Assembly (NCBI GenBank): GCA_944548615.1
Contig: OX155974.1
Location: forward strand, 248,001-312,000
Direction of reading: 5' to 3'
Source: Micropterix aruncella
Lineage: Eukaryota; Arthropoda; Insecta; Lepidoptera; Micropterigidae
Length of the DNA stretch: 64,000 nucleotides
Part shown: one piece after another, positions 1 through 11,508 of the stretch
Layout: the number at the start of each line of letters is the position of its first letter
How positions within the stretch are numbered: position 1 is the stretch's first letter
The notes under the pieces: generated by a model
The model's database searches: none
What the model saw: the letters and a program-made list of their open reading frames with translations, nothing else
What the model was told of the DNA's origin: nothing
Made by a program: the position numbers and the translations under genes

Positions 1-780
1 ATAAGTGCGATTTAAAAATTAACCTTAGAATAGAATATAATTTATATTTTAAAACTACTATCATACAATTATTTATCGTAACTTACTTATAATTACTGAT
101 ACGTTGTCGCGCTGAAAAGCACGTTTTTATTACCTAAGTATTGCTATTTTCCTCGCTGGAGAGCTCCGATATAATAAACGCGTCCGATCGCTGCTAAATT
201 CAAAGTGCTATAGGGAAAACCGCGGCCTCAGACGCGCTATTTATAGGCATGCTCTTGCCGCACCGGGCGGCCGGCCGGTACCGCCGCAAACGCTACGTCC
301 CGCAATTTTTAAATCTGTAATATCTTCGAAAATATTCACTTAAATCATACGGTGTAAAGGGCCATATAGATCTATATTAAATGAACAATGTATTCAAGGT
401 ATTTAATTGGTTAAGGATTAATGCTGTATTGGTTAAAATCGCTTCAAAAATTAGCCATTATTTGTCGTAAAAAGTAAATGACAAAAAAAGTTATTGTGGG
501 TTATCCATAAGAGATAGACATATACCATAACGGAATTTTCTGTAGACCTTTTCAATGTGTACAATACTTAGTACATTATTTTGATAAAACTCGTAGGGTT
601 CAGCCTGCGTTTGCAATGTAAGCGGAAAAAATGTAATTATTTACGACATCACATTAGAAACCTCAAAAATAGCAGTATTTCTCCACTATTTAATGGATGT
701 TATTATACATATAAACCTTCCTCTTGAATCACTCTATCTATTAAAAAAAACCGCATCAAAATCCGTTGCGTAGTTTCAAA
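1..780. other. AT-rich DNA, no gene seen
   Basis: I see no convincing coding region. There is a small GC-rich patch near 225-300, and the rest is AT-rich. Near 740-840 lies a stretch about an uncertain genotype of repeat tail (rich in 'gacatagggacag') of a type I associate with lepidopteran retroelement ends; this is recognition from memory, not a search. Confidence 0.4.
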
Positions 781-929
781 GATTTAAGCATACAAAGGGA
801 CATAGGGACAGAGAAAGCGACTTTGTTTTATACTATGTAGTGATAGCGTGAATTATCTAAAATATAACGATAACTGTCAAGTAAGTAGGAAAAAAATCTA
901 AGAAATTGACATTCGAAATTTAAATTCTA

Positions 930-2115
930 TCCTACTAATATTATAAACGCGAAAGTTTGTATGTATGTATGGATGTTTGTTACTCTTTCACGCAAAAACT
1001 ACTGAATGGATTTTGATGAAACTTTACAATAACATAGCTTACACATCAGAATATAACACATAGGCTATAATTTATAAAAATATAGTGTGAATTATCTAAA
1101 ATATACCGATAACTGTCAAGTAAGTAGGAAAAAAATCTAAGAAATTGACATTCGAAATTTAAATTCTATCCTACTATCCTACTAATATTATAAACGCGAA
1201 AGTTTGTATGTATGTATGGATGTTTGTTACTCTTTCACGCAAAAATTACTGAATGGATTTTGATGAAACTTTTCAATAATATAGTTTACACATCAGAATA
1301 ATACATAGGCTATAATTTATAAAGATATAGCGTGAATTATCTAAAATATAACGATAACTGTCAAGTAAGTAGGAAAAAAATCTAAGAAATTGACATTCGA
1401 AATTTAAATTCTATCCTACTAATATTATAAACGCGAAAGTTTGTATGTATGTATGGATGTTTGTTACTCTTTCACGCAAAAACTACTGAATGGATTTTGA
1501 TGAAACTTTACAATAACATAGCTTACACATCAGAATAACACATAGGCTATAATTTATAAAAATATAGTGTGAATTATCTAAAATATACCGATAACTGTCA
1601 AGTAAGTAGGAAAAAAATCTAAGAAATTGACATTCGAAATTTAAATTCTATCCTACTACCCTACTAATATTATAAACGCGAAAGTTTGTATGTATGTATG
1701 GATGTTTGTTACTCTTTCACGCAAAAACTACTGAATGGATTTTGATGAAACTTTTCAATAATATAGTTTACACATCAGAATAATACATAGGCTATAATTT
1801 ATAAAGATATAGCGTGAATTATCTAAAATATAACGATAACTGTCAAGTAAGTAGGAAAAAAATCTAAGAAATTGACATTCGAAATTTAAATTCTATCCTA
1901 CTAATATTATAAACGCGAAAGTTTGTATGTATGTATGGATGTTTGTTACTCTTTCACGCAAAAACTACTAAATGGATTTTGATGAAACTTTTCGATAATA
2001 TAGCTTACACATCAGAATAACACATAGTCTATAATTTATAAAGATATATGGTTTTCTATCATCATTATCACAATTTTCCATCACCACGCGGGTGAAACCG
2101 CTGGGCGCAGCTAGT
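930..2115 (+). mobile_element. Helitron with tandemly multiplied 5' part
   Basis: The motif 'tcctactaatattataa' starts five units at about 930, 1177, 1414, 1659 and 1896. Spacing alternates between about 246 and 237 bp. Units alternate between two types (one with 'acaataacatagctt', one with 'ttcaataatatagttt'), so the array is a dimeric higher-order repeat. Only the last unit runs on to a Helitron-like 3' end, 'gcagctagt', finishing at 2115 with the CTAGT terminus typical of insect Helitrons. It has no coding capacity, so it is non-autonomous. Confidence 0.8.
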
Positions 2116-2345
2116 ACATACATATATACATACCTACATGCTTACATAGGCTGCTAAAATCATAACCCTCCTTTTGACTTTTCCGTAGTCGGGTAAAAAT
2201 AAACTGTTACGGTTGATGGGTGATCGCTAGTGGATTTGTCATTTACTTGACTACGAGTATTATGTTGGTACAAAAACAATAACTTACATTGACACCATGT
2301 TAAAAAATAAATAGGTACTTACGCAGCTTCTCTTGCCTTCTGCAA
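2116..2345. repeat. Dispersed repeat, copy 1
   Basis: This stretch has a diverged direct copy at about 4600-4845. Both run from 'gcttacat', through 'aaaatcataac' and 'gtcgggtaaaaataaact', to 'cttgccttctgcaaatt'. It is non-coding and its family was not identified. Confidence 0.65.
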
Positions 2346-2688
2346 ATTATTAAGAGCGTTGTCCCAAATCTAGGCGCTCGGGTTTTAGGTATTTAACCGC
2401 TCGACGCGCGAAGTGAGCGCGCCTGCGTGGGTTTTTCCTCACGCACGGGACACAGTTGCGGGGTACGGCGACTGAACGATCTTGATCTGTAGCTATGGCG
2501 TACCTATATTTTTAGTTAATAAGTAAATAACTAAAGTTTACGAAGAAAATAAAAAGACTGTCCAAAATAGATTAATTATGTATCTTAATTAAATTTATAC
2601 AAATATGGATTATGCAATATTATTATAATCACATAAAATTACCTATATCGGTACTTATATAAATAAACTCGTTTTACTTTTACGATTT

Positions 2689-2817
2689 TTAGGTTATGTA
2701 ATGAACAACCAAACCGATTGTTGTTCTGCATTTTTTTTTAAAGCCGTCCAAGAAATATTGAAAATCTACCACGCGTCTTCCTTCGATATTTATAGATTCC
2801 GGTTCTGTTTTTGTAAC
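2689..2817 (-). CDS. Small spliced gene, last coding exon
   Basis: On the minus strand an acceptor (polypyrimidine tract then ag, next to 2817) opens a 43-codon frame ending in TAA at 2689-2691. The translation contains ESINIEGRRVVDFQYFLDGF. The 'GRRVVDFxYF' core recalls a motif at the start of insect proteins linked to Mutator-like elements; that is recognition from memory and needs a search. After a run of nine A the annotated frame loses this resemblance. Another frame reads on as RFGCSLHNLKIVK, which fits the same family better, so a homopolymer frameshift is likely. The phase joins exactly to the exon at 2893-2959. Confidence 0.6.
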   Translation of the reverse strand, partial: VTKTEPESINIEGRRVVDFQYFLDGFKKKCRTTIGLVVHYIT

Positions 2818-2892
2818 CTAAAAAAAAGAGTAAATTAACGTTTTTTTCAAGTTTCATTATAGTTGAAAAGTAAAAATGATATTAGTTCTTAC

Positions 2893-2959
2893 CTCAACAT
2901 AACTAATCGTTAAATTAACCCAAATGTAGTCAATGAAATCATCGTTCATACCTTCAGTG
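2893..2959 (-). CDS. Small spliced gene, exon E
   Basis: This 67-nt exon is bounded by an 'atttgtag' acceptor and a 'gtaagaac' donor on the minus strand. It is open in the one frame that also fits its neighbours (one leading base plus 22 codons: TEGMNDDFIDYIWVNL...). It begins with the same pattern as the next two exons (any base, then actga, then tatg), so it looks like a member of a duplicated exon set. Joining exon C straight to this exon keeps the frame. Confidence 0.6.
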
Positions 2960-3042
2960 CTACAAATTAAATGACGATATAAGTAATGAAATTTACAAAA
3001 ATACGGAGTAAAACTGGAATATACATAACAATTTCAACTCAC

Positions 3043-3135
3043 TATATATTTTGATTGGTTGAGTGACTGGTACTAGGCATTTCTGTTAACATTTTGGGTG
3101 GGTCTCCTTTTGCTTCAGTTTCCATATTGTCAGTA
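3043..3135 (-). pseudogene. Small spliced gene, exon D (acceptor lost)
   Basis: This 93-nt block is open in the expected phase (1 + 30 codons + 2; TDNMETEAKGDPPKMLTEMPS...) and ends in a good 'gtgagttg' donor. Where its sisters have 'atttgtag' at the acceptor, it has 'atttgttg', so the invariant AG is gone. It probably is skipped: both flanking introns are in the same phase, so skipping does not break the frame. It is similar to the exon at 3217-3321 at both ends. Confidence 0.55.
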
Positions 3136-3216
3136 CAACAAATAAAATAAGAAATATAAATAAATATAAACCCAAAAGTTCACAAACTGAAATACCAATA
3201 ACAATTTTCTACTCAC

Positions 3217-3321
3217 GATGTTTGATTATTTAGGTTATTTGTACTAGGTGTTTCTCTGGGTGAATCAAAAGTCTCATTAGGGTTTATTTCTTCAATTAAA
3301 TCGATATCCATATTTTCAGTC
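3217..3321 (-). CDS. Small spliced gene, exon C
   Basis: This 105-nt exon lies between an 'atttgtag' acceptor and a 'gtgagtag' donor on the minus strand. It reads 1 + 34 codons + 2 without a stop (TENMDIDLIEEINPNETFDS..., ending PSTNNLNNQT). It is acidic and rich in Asn and Thr, like a disordered linker. The 'PST...NQ' ending is shared with exon D. Confidence 0.6.
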
Positions 3322-3408
3322 CTACAAATAAAATTGCTGACATTAAAGAAAATAAAAAAAATAAAAGTTCACTTAGTAGATTAAAAACAACTACAATTTT
3401 CAACTTAC

Positions 3409-3495
3409 GATATATCTCTAAGAGGCGAGGCAGAAGACACAGTTGAGGGTGCATTGGGGATTTTAGTATTTATTAAAGATTCTATTAATTTTGAT
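3409..3495 (-). CDS. Small spliced gene, exon B
   Basis: This 87-nt exon has an acceptor 'tcgctcag' and a donor 'gtaagttg' on the minus strand. It reads 1 + 28 codons + 2 (SKLIESLINTKIPNAPSTVS..., ending PLRDI), and its end phase matches the start of the exon at 3217-3321. Four consecutive exons with matching phase and no stop are hard to get by chance. The 5' end of the gene was not found. Confidence 0.55.
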
Positions 3496-3582
3496 CTGAG
3501 CGAAAAACAAAAGACGATTATTAAGGAAATTAGGGAATCCGCAGAATAAAAAAATACCAATATTTCATTGCGGTGTACCTAC

Positions 3583-3619
3583 CTCTTATGTTTCAACAAG
3601 TAAGTAATAGTAATGCATT
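3583..3619 (-). CDS. Small spliced gene, possible exon A
   Basis: A 37-nt stretch has an ag acceptor and a 'gtaggt' donor on the minus strand. It is open in the phase needed to join the exon at 3409-3495, but at this length chance is a real alternative. A long palindrome begins 190 bp upstream of it, which may have cut the gene off from its promoter. Confidence 0.3.
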
Positions 3620-3807
3620 CTAAACAAGTAAAAAGTTTAAAGACCTAAATCCCGACTACTAACATATTTTCGTGGTTTTCGGTACATGTTTTCGAATTGT
3701 ACTCATTGAGACTTTTATTTGACACCAAACACGATGCTTATGTAAATCTTATTTTTTTTTGTAGCAGTTTTTCTAATATATGTCGTTTTTGTTTTTTTTT
3801 TTTCATT

Positions 3808-4270
3808 ATGTGATTCGTTAATAATCTATGTATTGCAATTGTTTGTTTAGAGATTTGCATTAGCTAAACCAATTTCAATATATCTTGTAAAGTCTCAGAA
3901 GTTGGGGTTATTATTTTTAAGTAACTATTTACAGTAATTATTAAATAATGATTGACAGTAAGTCAATAATTACTTAATTAGGGTACACTGAGAAATTACA
4001 AAATGGTCGTTAGTGATGGTATAAATAATAATGATTTGGACATCACGGTCATTTTATACCATCACTAATGACCATTTTGTAATTTCTCTGTGTACCCTAA
4101 TTAAGTAATTATTGACTTACTGACAATCATTAATTAATAGTTACTCTAAATAGTTACTGGAAAATGATAACCCCAACTTCTGAGACATTACAAGATCTAT
4201 TGAAGTTGGTTTAGCTAATGCAAGTCTTTAAACAAACAATTGCAATACATAGATTATTAACGAATCACAT
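3808..4270. mobile_element. Long palindromic foldback element
   Basis: Two arms of about 210 bp are near-perfect inverted copies. 'atgtgattcgttaataatc' at 3808 returns as its complement ending at 4270. The axis lies near 4040, where 'ccatcactaatgacc' mirrors the left arm. It is non-coding and resembles a MITE or snapback element. The few mismatches and small indels between arms suggest it is not very old. Confidence 0.85.
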
Positions 4271-4599
4271 ATTTAAAAAAAATGTAATTCAGGGAACATT
4301 AGTATAATGATAAATAAGGGTAATTTACTAACTAAGTGTCTACATTAAAAAACTACTATCGTTAGGTTTTAAGTAGTTATTTGGCTTATTGCGTAGTTTT
4401 ACTTACTATTCCGCGTAAAATTTGGCTTTCAATAACCTAAGATCAGATAATAAAAAAAATATGCCGATCCCGAAGGCATGTCCATATTATTGACCATGTT
4501 TGAGATCATTTATTGTCTCGAATCTCACAATACCTCGATTGTCAAAATACGACTAGAAGTTTTGAAGATATGAGGGAACAGATGAACATACATACTTAA

Positions 4600-4845
4600 A
4601 TACATACATACATACAAACATGCTTACATGGCCTGCTAAAATCATAACTCTCCTTTTGACTTTGTTGTAGTCGGGTAAAAATAAACTGTTGCGGTTGATG
4701 GGTGACCGCTAATAGATTTGTCATTTACCTGACTACGAGTATTACCTATGTTGGTATAAAAACAATAACTTACACAAATGTATTGACACCCTGTTTAAAA
4801 TTAAATAGATATTACGCAGCTTCTCTTGCCTTCTGCAAATTATTA
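4600..4845. repeat. Dispersed repeat, copy 2
   Basis: This is a direct diverged copy of the stretch at 2116-2345, with small indels. It joins the 0.9-kb tandem duplication abruptly at about 4843. Confidence 0.65.
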
Positions 4846-6683
4846 ATCATGTTACATTTTCGTGACATCACAGATTTCTTTTATCCATAATAATATTTTT
4901 ATTCATTTCTACCCATGTTCTGTAAGTAGAATCAAAACACGTTTGTAGAGAAAATAAATATAAGTTAAGTACAGCTGTTATAAGCTTAATCCACTATTAA
5001 TCAAAATATTGATTAATAGTAGATTAAGATTAATAAAAAAAATATATGAATAGCCTCGTTCAGATTCATAAATAAAATACAAAATACTTAGGGATCACAA
5101 TTATTTAGTCGCACTATAATTTACGTAAATATTACGCGCGGCACTTGCGCGGTGGTGGGAGATCAACCGACATAGATCCTGCGTCGACGAGCGTCAGAGC
5201 GAGAATGATTTTAGACCGTCCAAGGCACACGATTTTATACTTACTTTGAAAAATTATTACAATAAAAGATGAAGACGGATATTTTTTCTTTTTTACACAT
5301 TTATAGTACAATCTTTCTTCTTACGTATAAAATTTTTTTTGTTTTCAAATGACCTCTAGATTATGAGATATAACGTATTTTCTTGTAGTCGATTTTTAGA
5401 TTATTGACTTTCTTAGACGTGATAAAAATACAAGTTTATGATTTTAAAGTCGAACTTTTCTTAATACGTTTTAAATTTCACGATATGTTCCTTCATATTA
5501 ATATTTCCTACCTTCTTACCTAGTAATAATAATTGGTGTAATATTACTTCAAAATTGAGTCTTTGCGCGTCATCTAGAAATCGCGCTTTCGAAATCCACT
5601 GTTTACTAAGTCAATTATCCAATTTTATAATAATTATCCAATAGAGATAAAATAAATATATATGGTGTTTACGATGACTGAAGTCAAAAGAAGCTAAACC
5701 GATTAATTGTGTGACCAAAATCAATTCAAAAACTACCAATTTCTTGATTTACGCATGAAAAATGCTAACACGCTCTTAATCATGTTACGTTTTCGTGACA
5801 TCACGGATTTCTTTGATCCATAATAATATTTCCTTTCTTTTCTACCCATGTTCTGTAAGTAGAATAATAACACGTTTGTAGAAAAAAAATATAAGTTAAA
5901 TACAGCTATTTATAAACTTAGTCCACTATTAATCAAAATATTGCTTACATGAATAGCCTCGTTCAGATTCACAAATAAAATACAAAATACTTCGGTATCA
6001 CAATTATTTAGTCACACTATAATTTACGTAAATATCACGCGCGGCACTTGCGCGGCGGCGGAATATCAACCGACATAGACCCTGCGTCGACGAGCGCCAG
6101 AGAGCGAATGATTATAGGCCGTTCGAGGCACACGATTTTATACTTACTTTGAAAAATTATTATCGTAAAAGATGAAGACGGATTTTTTTTCTTTTTTACA
6201 TATTTATAGTACAATCTTTTTTCTTACGTATAAAATTATTTATGTTGTCAAATTACTTCTATATTATGAGATATAACGTATTTTCTTTTAGTCAATTTCT
6301 AGATTTTTGACTTTCTTAGACGTGATAAAAATACAAGTTTATGATCTTAAAATCGAACTTTTCTTAATACGTTTTAAATTTCAGGATATGTTCCTTCAAA
6401 TTAATATTTCTTACCTTCTTACCTAGTAATAATAATTGGTGTAATTTTACTTCAAAATTGAGTCTTCGCGCGTCATCCAGAAATCGCGCTTTCGAAATCC
6501 GCTGTTTACTAAGTCAATTATCTAATTTTATATTAATTATTCAATAGAGGTAAAATAAATATATATGGTGATTAAGATGACTGAAGTCAAAAGAAGCTAA
6601 ACCGATTAATTATGTGAAGAAAATCACTTCAAAAACTACTAAATTCTTGATTTACGCATGAAAAATGCTAACACGCTCTTAAT
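4843..6683. repeat. 0.9-kb tandem duplication
   Basis: Two head-to-tail copies start at 4843 and 5776 (933 bp and 903 bp). Landmarks shared by both are 'catgttac.ttttcgtgacatca', the GC-rich 'gcgcggcacttgcgcgg', and a closing 'gcatgaaaaatgctaac'. The second junction carries a few codons of the LINE fragment that follows, so the duplication took in the start of that fragment. There is no gene inside. Confidence 0.8.
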
Positions 6684-7275
6684 AAGAAAAGCTTTTTCCA
6701 CTATCACCAGTGAACTTTTCCTCAAGCTCTATAAAACCTACATTCGCCCGCTCCTCGAATACTCCTACCAGTTATGGAATCCTTACTTTCGGAAGGATAT
6801 AGAGAACCTGGAAAGAGTGCAGAGAAGAGCAACAAATTTGGTGCTGTCGCTGAGGAACAAACCATACGAAGTACGACTGAAAGAACTTCGCCTGACAACA
6901 TTAGAGGAACGTAGGCAGCGAGGAGACCTAATAGAAAGCTACAAAATGCTTCTCGGTTATTACAGTGTGCCCAACCTCGAGAGCATGTATACCTGTATAC
7001 CTGAACACCAATAAGCAACTGCGTGGACACTCGTCGAAGCTAAATAAGACAATTGCAGCATCGAGCCCCACGAAATATTTTTTGACAAATGGTGTAGTGG
7101 ATGCTTGGAATGCGTTGCCAGTAGAAGTGTTCAGTGCTATCTCTGTCAATAGCTTTAAAAACAAACTGGACATTTTTCTTTGCAAAACAGTCACAAGTTT
7201 AAAAACAAGTGCATGTGATATACACGCATCAGCCTTAAGCTGCTAGTGTATATAATAATAATAATAATAATAGTG
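6656..7275 (+). pseudogene. LINE 3' fragment (RT C-terminal region)
   Basis: The frame from 6658 reads a typical C-terminal part of an APE-type LINE reverse transcriptase: YIRPLLEYSYQLWNPYFRKD, then ERVQRRAT and the TTLEERRQRGDLIE block. It breaks near 6990 and continues in another frame (TKYFLTNGVVDAWNALP...) to about 7246. A TAA microsatellite (7250-7275) closes it, as expected for a LINE 3' tail. Endonuclease and catalytic RT motifs are missing, so it is a 5'-truncated relic. The CR1/jockey-like assignment is by motif only. Confidence 0.8.
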
Positions 7276-9090
7276 CAGTCATTTATTAAGCAAAAAGAAA
7301 AGGAAGAAGGAGAGATAATAAGATGGAAACTCATAAACACATTCATTTTGGCATTCTAAAAGTTGTCTCAAAAGTCTCATGCTGGGGCCACACTAACGGG
7401 AAACGTCGATGCCCATTATTGCGATAAATATTGCGTTAATTATTACCGCGTTGAATTGATTGGCGACACTTGAACGGTCAACGTATGTCCATTCTTGACA
7501 ATAAAATTGGCGTTAATGTTCGTTGATTTTTTTCTGAATATTCTGATTTCGGAGATGTTTTCGGTACCCCTCACGTTGCGAGGTAAAAACTCACCTATCA
7601 CTTTTGCGCGCGACATATTCGGGCAAAAAATCGACGCGAGTCAACGGCCTTGAGAAAAACGATCATAACTTATAAACCACTAAACGGATTAAAAAAAGAT
7701 AAATAGAGAAATGATCGCATTGAAATTTGACATATAAAACATTATAACCTTATCTCGTAAAACAATTAAGATAATAATGAATAAATATTACAAAATTGGC
7801 AAACTGAAAAAACTCGCCTATAAAATCATTTCGATTTTTTTGTAAATACAGTTTTTGTAAATATCAAAAATTGTAAATACAGTTATGTTCTTTATTAAAT
7901 GCTTTACCAAAACGATATTTTTTTTTTACTTATTTGCATACAAAAATACGGAAAAAATATTTATTTATTCAGCCAAGAAAAATTGTATGTATTCTCGTAA
8001 AAAAAAATTTTTTTAATATTTAATTTGTGACTACTTATGGTATTTTTTTATATGAAATTCTTTCAAAATAACTTTATTACTACATCACTTCTTCTTAGAA
8101 ATCACACCAGAACTTTGAGCTTTGTCTGATATTATAGAAAAATCTAAAGTTTTGAGAGTTTCCACGTCCGAACCTAATAATAAACTTTGAATGCCCATAA
8201 TATAAAATTCGTTAGATTTTTTCAATTATATTGTCTTATCATAGACTTATTATATGTCTAATAACTAATTACTATACTCCAAAGAGTCACATTTCATCGA
8301 AAAACTATGGAAAATCGCACTTTTTTCTCTCATAGTAATTATCAAAACAAGTTTCATTTTCGCGAGCCATATTAGAAAACAACATATAATGTTCAAAATA
8401 CGCCTAATTATGTGATAACTTAGGATGTAAATGAAGCAATACCTATTTTATTAGTAAATTAAAGCGACATTACGTCATGTTTCGCGATATATCGGAATAT
8501 TTCACAAACATTACAAAATAAAAACGGCCATTTTTTCGCGAGCCGTTTGTTGTTGCCAAAGTGTTTTCTTCGAAAATTCGTGAAAAACAGCTAATGGACT
8601 GTCTAAATTGACTAATCCTAATGCCAAAACTACTTAAAAATGGAAATTACTCACTTTTATCCGGTATACACTGCACTTATATCCACAAAACACTTCACAA
8701 AACACTTCACAAAACAAACATTTCGCGGAACTACGCGGCCGCCGCGCGCTCGCCGATCGACTGCCGCCTGACGTTTATGCTGACTTTTTAATTATTATCG
8801 CCGCTGGCCGCCGGATTAAAGATTATTCGGCCATGTATTTCAGCCGTCAGAAAGCATAAAGTACGACGATTCGAATCGTAAATTGCATTTTTCGCAGCGG
8901 CGAGCGCGATGTCCCCGGTAGCGGACGTTACGCATTGTAGGCGGTCGCCATACGCGTCCCCAAATGGATGTTACGTGCGGTGCGGGTAAAACGTACCTCA
9001 TTTAAACAACAGTAGTTAACTTTGCTACTGACTGCTATTATTAGTTACTTACCACTTTATTTTATGTACGGTCGCTATCATAATACCACT
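7276..9090. other. Non-coding, decayed repeats
   Basis: No gene was seen. Around 7650-7850 the text is recognisably related to the interior of the piggyBac-like MITE at 52385-53050 (shared 'gatcgcat.gaaattt' and 'aaaacattataa'). Around 8730-8960 there is a GC-rich patch with several CpG-rich words. The remainder is AT-rich. Confidence 0.4.
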
Positions 9091-9159
9091 CGTAGGCATA
9101 GATGTAGTATAATAAATCTATGCTCGTAGGTCCACTGTTTCGTATGCAAACCAGTTATT

Positions 9160-9950
9160 AGGTTGTCTGTGTGTATTCCTCCACGATAGCGCCGAAACGC
9201 TTCATCCGATTGAGCTGAAATTTGGAATGCAAGCATCATTTGGTCATGAAAATTTGAAATCGTGAAATTGTGGTTGAAATCGGTCAACCAGGGTGTTGAA
9301 ATCGGTCAATACGGGGCGTTGTAGCCTGAACACATGTGTAAACTTAAGCTCCGGGACACGTAAATGTGCAGGTTTAGCCAAAAGGCAGAGGAAGCTCCCC
9401 TGCACCTTATGTGAGAGTGTGACCCGCCGATGCGTAAAAGATACACCCACTTGGGTGGTCACTACCTCCAACCTGAGGAGGTAAAATAATCTGGCACCAA
9501 AATCCTGTTGCGGTTCTTAAATGACACGAGGCTTAGCGCAGAACTATAGTAGGTGTCGAACACAATAGATCAGCAATGGTCGCAGTGATACAAGACTCAT
9601 AAATACCATAGAAAAGCCGCACACAACAATTAGAAAAAAAACCCCTAATAATTATGACTGGACTAGTATCGAATCATGGGTTCGCCAAAGCCATCTGCGA
9701 AAAACCATCACAGGTATCTGGTGTGGTTTACAAAGATACATTGAAGACGGTTGTCTCTAAATAATGCAAAATTTTATGACTTACATGGCAGAGAGAAAGT
9801 ATTGTGAACGCACTTCTGTGTGTCTGTGAAACCTGAAATTTAATTTTCTTGAACTTCATCCGATTGGGCTGAAATTTGCCATGCGGCCATCATTCGACCA
9901 TGGAAAGAGTTTAAAAGATTGTGGCTGAAAACGGTCCACCAGGCTACATC
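9160..9950 (+). mobile_element. Decayed LINE 3' fragment between direct repeats
   Basis: The core at about 9313-9700 matches the fragments at 34618-34930 (-) and 58510-59000 (+). These encode the C-terminal zinc-knuckle part of an R1/I-like LINE. Here frameshifts leave only pieces. The core is bracketed by similar sequences at 9190-9300 and 9850-9945, both with 'cttcatccgattg.gctgaaattt'. Confidence 0.6.
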
Positions 9951-10067
9951 TTCTTCATATGAATTCACTGATAATAATAAATTCACAATACATAATTATC
10001 TATTAAAGATGTATATAAACATTTCAATGCACTGATAAACAATATTAATTATTTCACGCAATTCTAT

Positions 10068-10754
10068 GACATATCAGAATATATAATAATATTTTATCGA
10101 TCAACAAAATTGATCATCAGAAATGATACGAATACAAATCGAAGATCTAAAGTTTGTCGTGCGTCTTGCCTCACGTTAGAAAGGAGCGCACTTATGTCAC
10201 AAAACGAAACAACAATAGAGCTGGCCGGGCAATACTGTAGTATTTTCGATTGCGAAGCGATCGTCCAGCAAACATGCCGGCAACACAGAAGCATACTTCT
10301 GCCTTACCAAAATTGTGTGGATATATAGCCGGGACATACTAAAAATTTTGCAATGCATTACATAGTGTAGCTGGTATTGTTAGCAATGTTGCCGAAAACT
10401 GTTTTGCAGACACATAATTATAGCGAAAATAGGCTGCAATACAATTGCTAACAATACCAGCTATACTTTGCAATACACGACAATATTTTTAGTATGTCCC
10501 GGCCACACATATTCGGTGTGGCCGAAGTATTTTTTGTGTTGCAGGCATGTTGGTGAACGATCGCTTAGCAATCGAAAATACTCCAATATTGGCCAGCTTT
10601 ATTGTTGTTTCGTTTTGAGGCATAAGTGCGTCTCTTTCTGATGCGAGGCGCGACGCACGGCAAACTTCAGATCTTTGATTTGTATTCATATCATCTGATG
10701 ATCAAATTCGATTCATGATCGAATATAAAATATTATTATCTATTCTGATATGTC
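10068..10754. mobile_element. Foldback MITE, copy 1
   Basis: Inverted arms of about 300 bp: 'gacatatcagaat' at 10068 returns as its complement ending at 10754. Inner words such as 'ctggccgggcaatactg' and 'gcgatcgtccagcaaacatg' also return inverted, with mismatches. It is non-coding. A second copy at about 59044-59667 has the same arms, and both lie just 3' of the same LINE fragment. Confidence 0.8.
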
Positions 10755-10794
10755 GTCATATACAGTTGCGTCATATACAGTAAATTTCAATATA

Positions 10795-11098
10795 AAAAAA
10801 ATAAATTTTTTATTTGAAAGTTTGAAAAAGTTGACTGTTGGATAAAGGTTTGAGAAAAAATTGAACGCGCTGCGCCGTCTATCGGTAGGTATTATATCGT
10901 AAATAAACAATATTAGTCACATTTTACTTACCGCTAGATAGCGCATCGTGATCATAGCTTTTTACATTATTAAAAACACAAAACGTTGATTTTCAAAAAA
11001 AAAAACATTTTCGTTTTTTTTTTTACTTTTTTTCAAAAGTTGCTTACTTTGTTGTACTGATTCACCCACTCAAAAAAAGCCCTTGCAGTAAAAACAAC
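10795..11098 (+). promoter_or_regulatory. Conserved upstream block of zinc-finger gene A
   Basis: This block recurs upstream of genes B, C, D and E. It contains an inverted pair, 'gtctatcggtagg' and 'cttaccgctagatagc', about 40 bp apart, then ends in 'gcttactttgttgtactga' and 'ttgcagtaaaaacaac'. In unit B the same block is bounded by terminal inverted repeats and looks like a MITE. It may act as a promoter or only be transposon residue carried along in the duplication. Confidence 0.6.
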
Positions 11099-11508
11099 GG
11101 GGGGCGCCAGTTTTGCATGCGGCAATTTTGCACAAATGTCACTTTTGACAGGTCCAAATTTGTTGAGAGCAGATTTGCAGGAGGCAACCTTGCAGGAAGC
11201 AACCTTGCAGGCGGCAACCTTCAGTACAGTTTTTAAGTATTTCTGTTAGGTTAGGTTAGGTTAGGTTTTTCTTTCCCTAAAATCGAAGTGACATTAATTA
11301 CCGGCATCCTTGTAGTGGATGACTTTTATACATCAAACTAAACATTAAAAAAAATGTTTTAAGTTTTTCTGTTAGGTTAGGTTAGGTCATTTTAACATTT
11401 GCAAAACTGCCTTCTGCAAGATTGCCTTCTGCAAAACTGCCGCCTGCAAGAATGCCGTCTGCAAGATTGCCGTCTGCAAATTTGCCTTCTGCAAGTTTGA
11501 TGGGACCC
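11099..11508. mobile_element. Insertion with TTAGG tracts and mini-repeats
   Basis: A 410-bp insertion splits the upstream block of gene A and is absent from the same place in C, D and E. It is flanked by 'aaaacaac' on both sides (11091-11098 and 11509-11516), an apparent 8-bp target duplication. The ends hold inverted arrays of a ten-base word ('ttgcaggcggcaa' on the left, 'ctgccttctgcaag' on the right). TTAGG tracts lie at 11245-11266 and 11371-11388. Confidence 0.7.

Noticed and set aside
11245..11388. Telomere or internal telomere remnant
   Set aside because: Only three to four TTAGG units in two short tracts inside a small insertion with its own target duplication.
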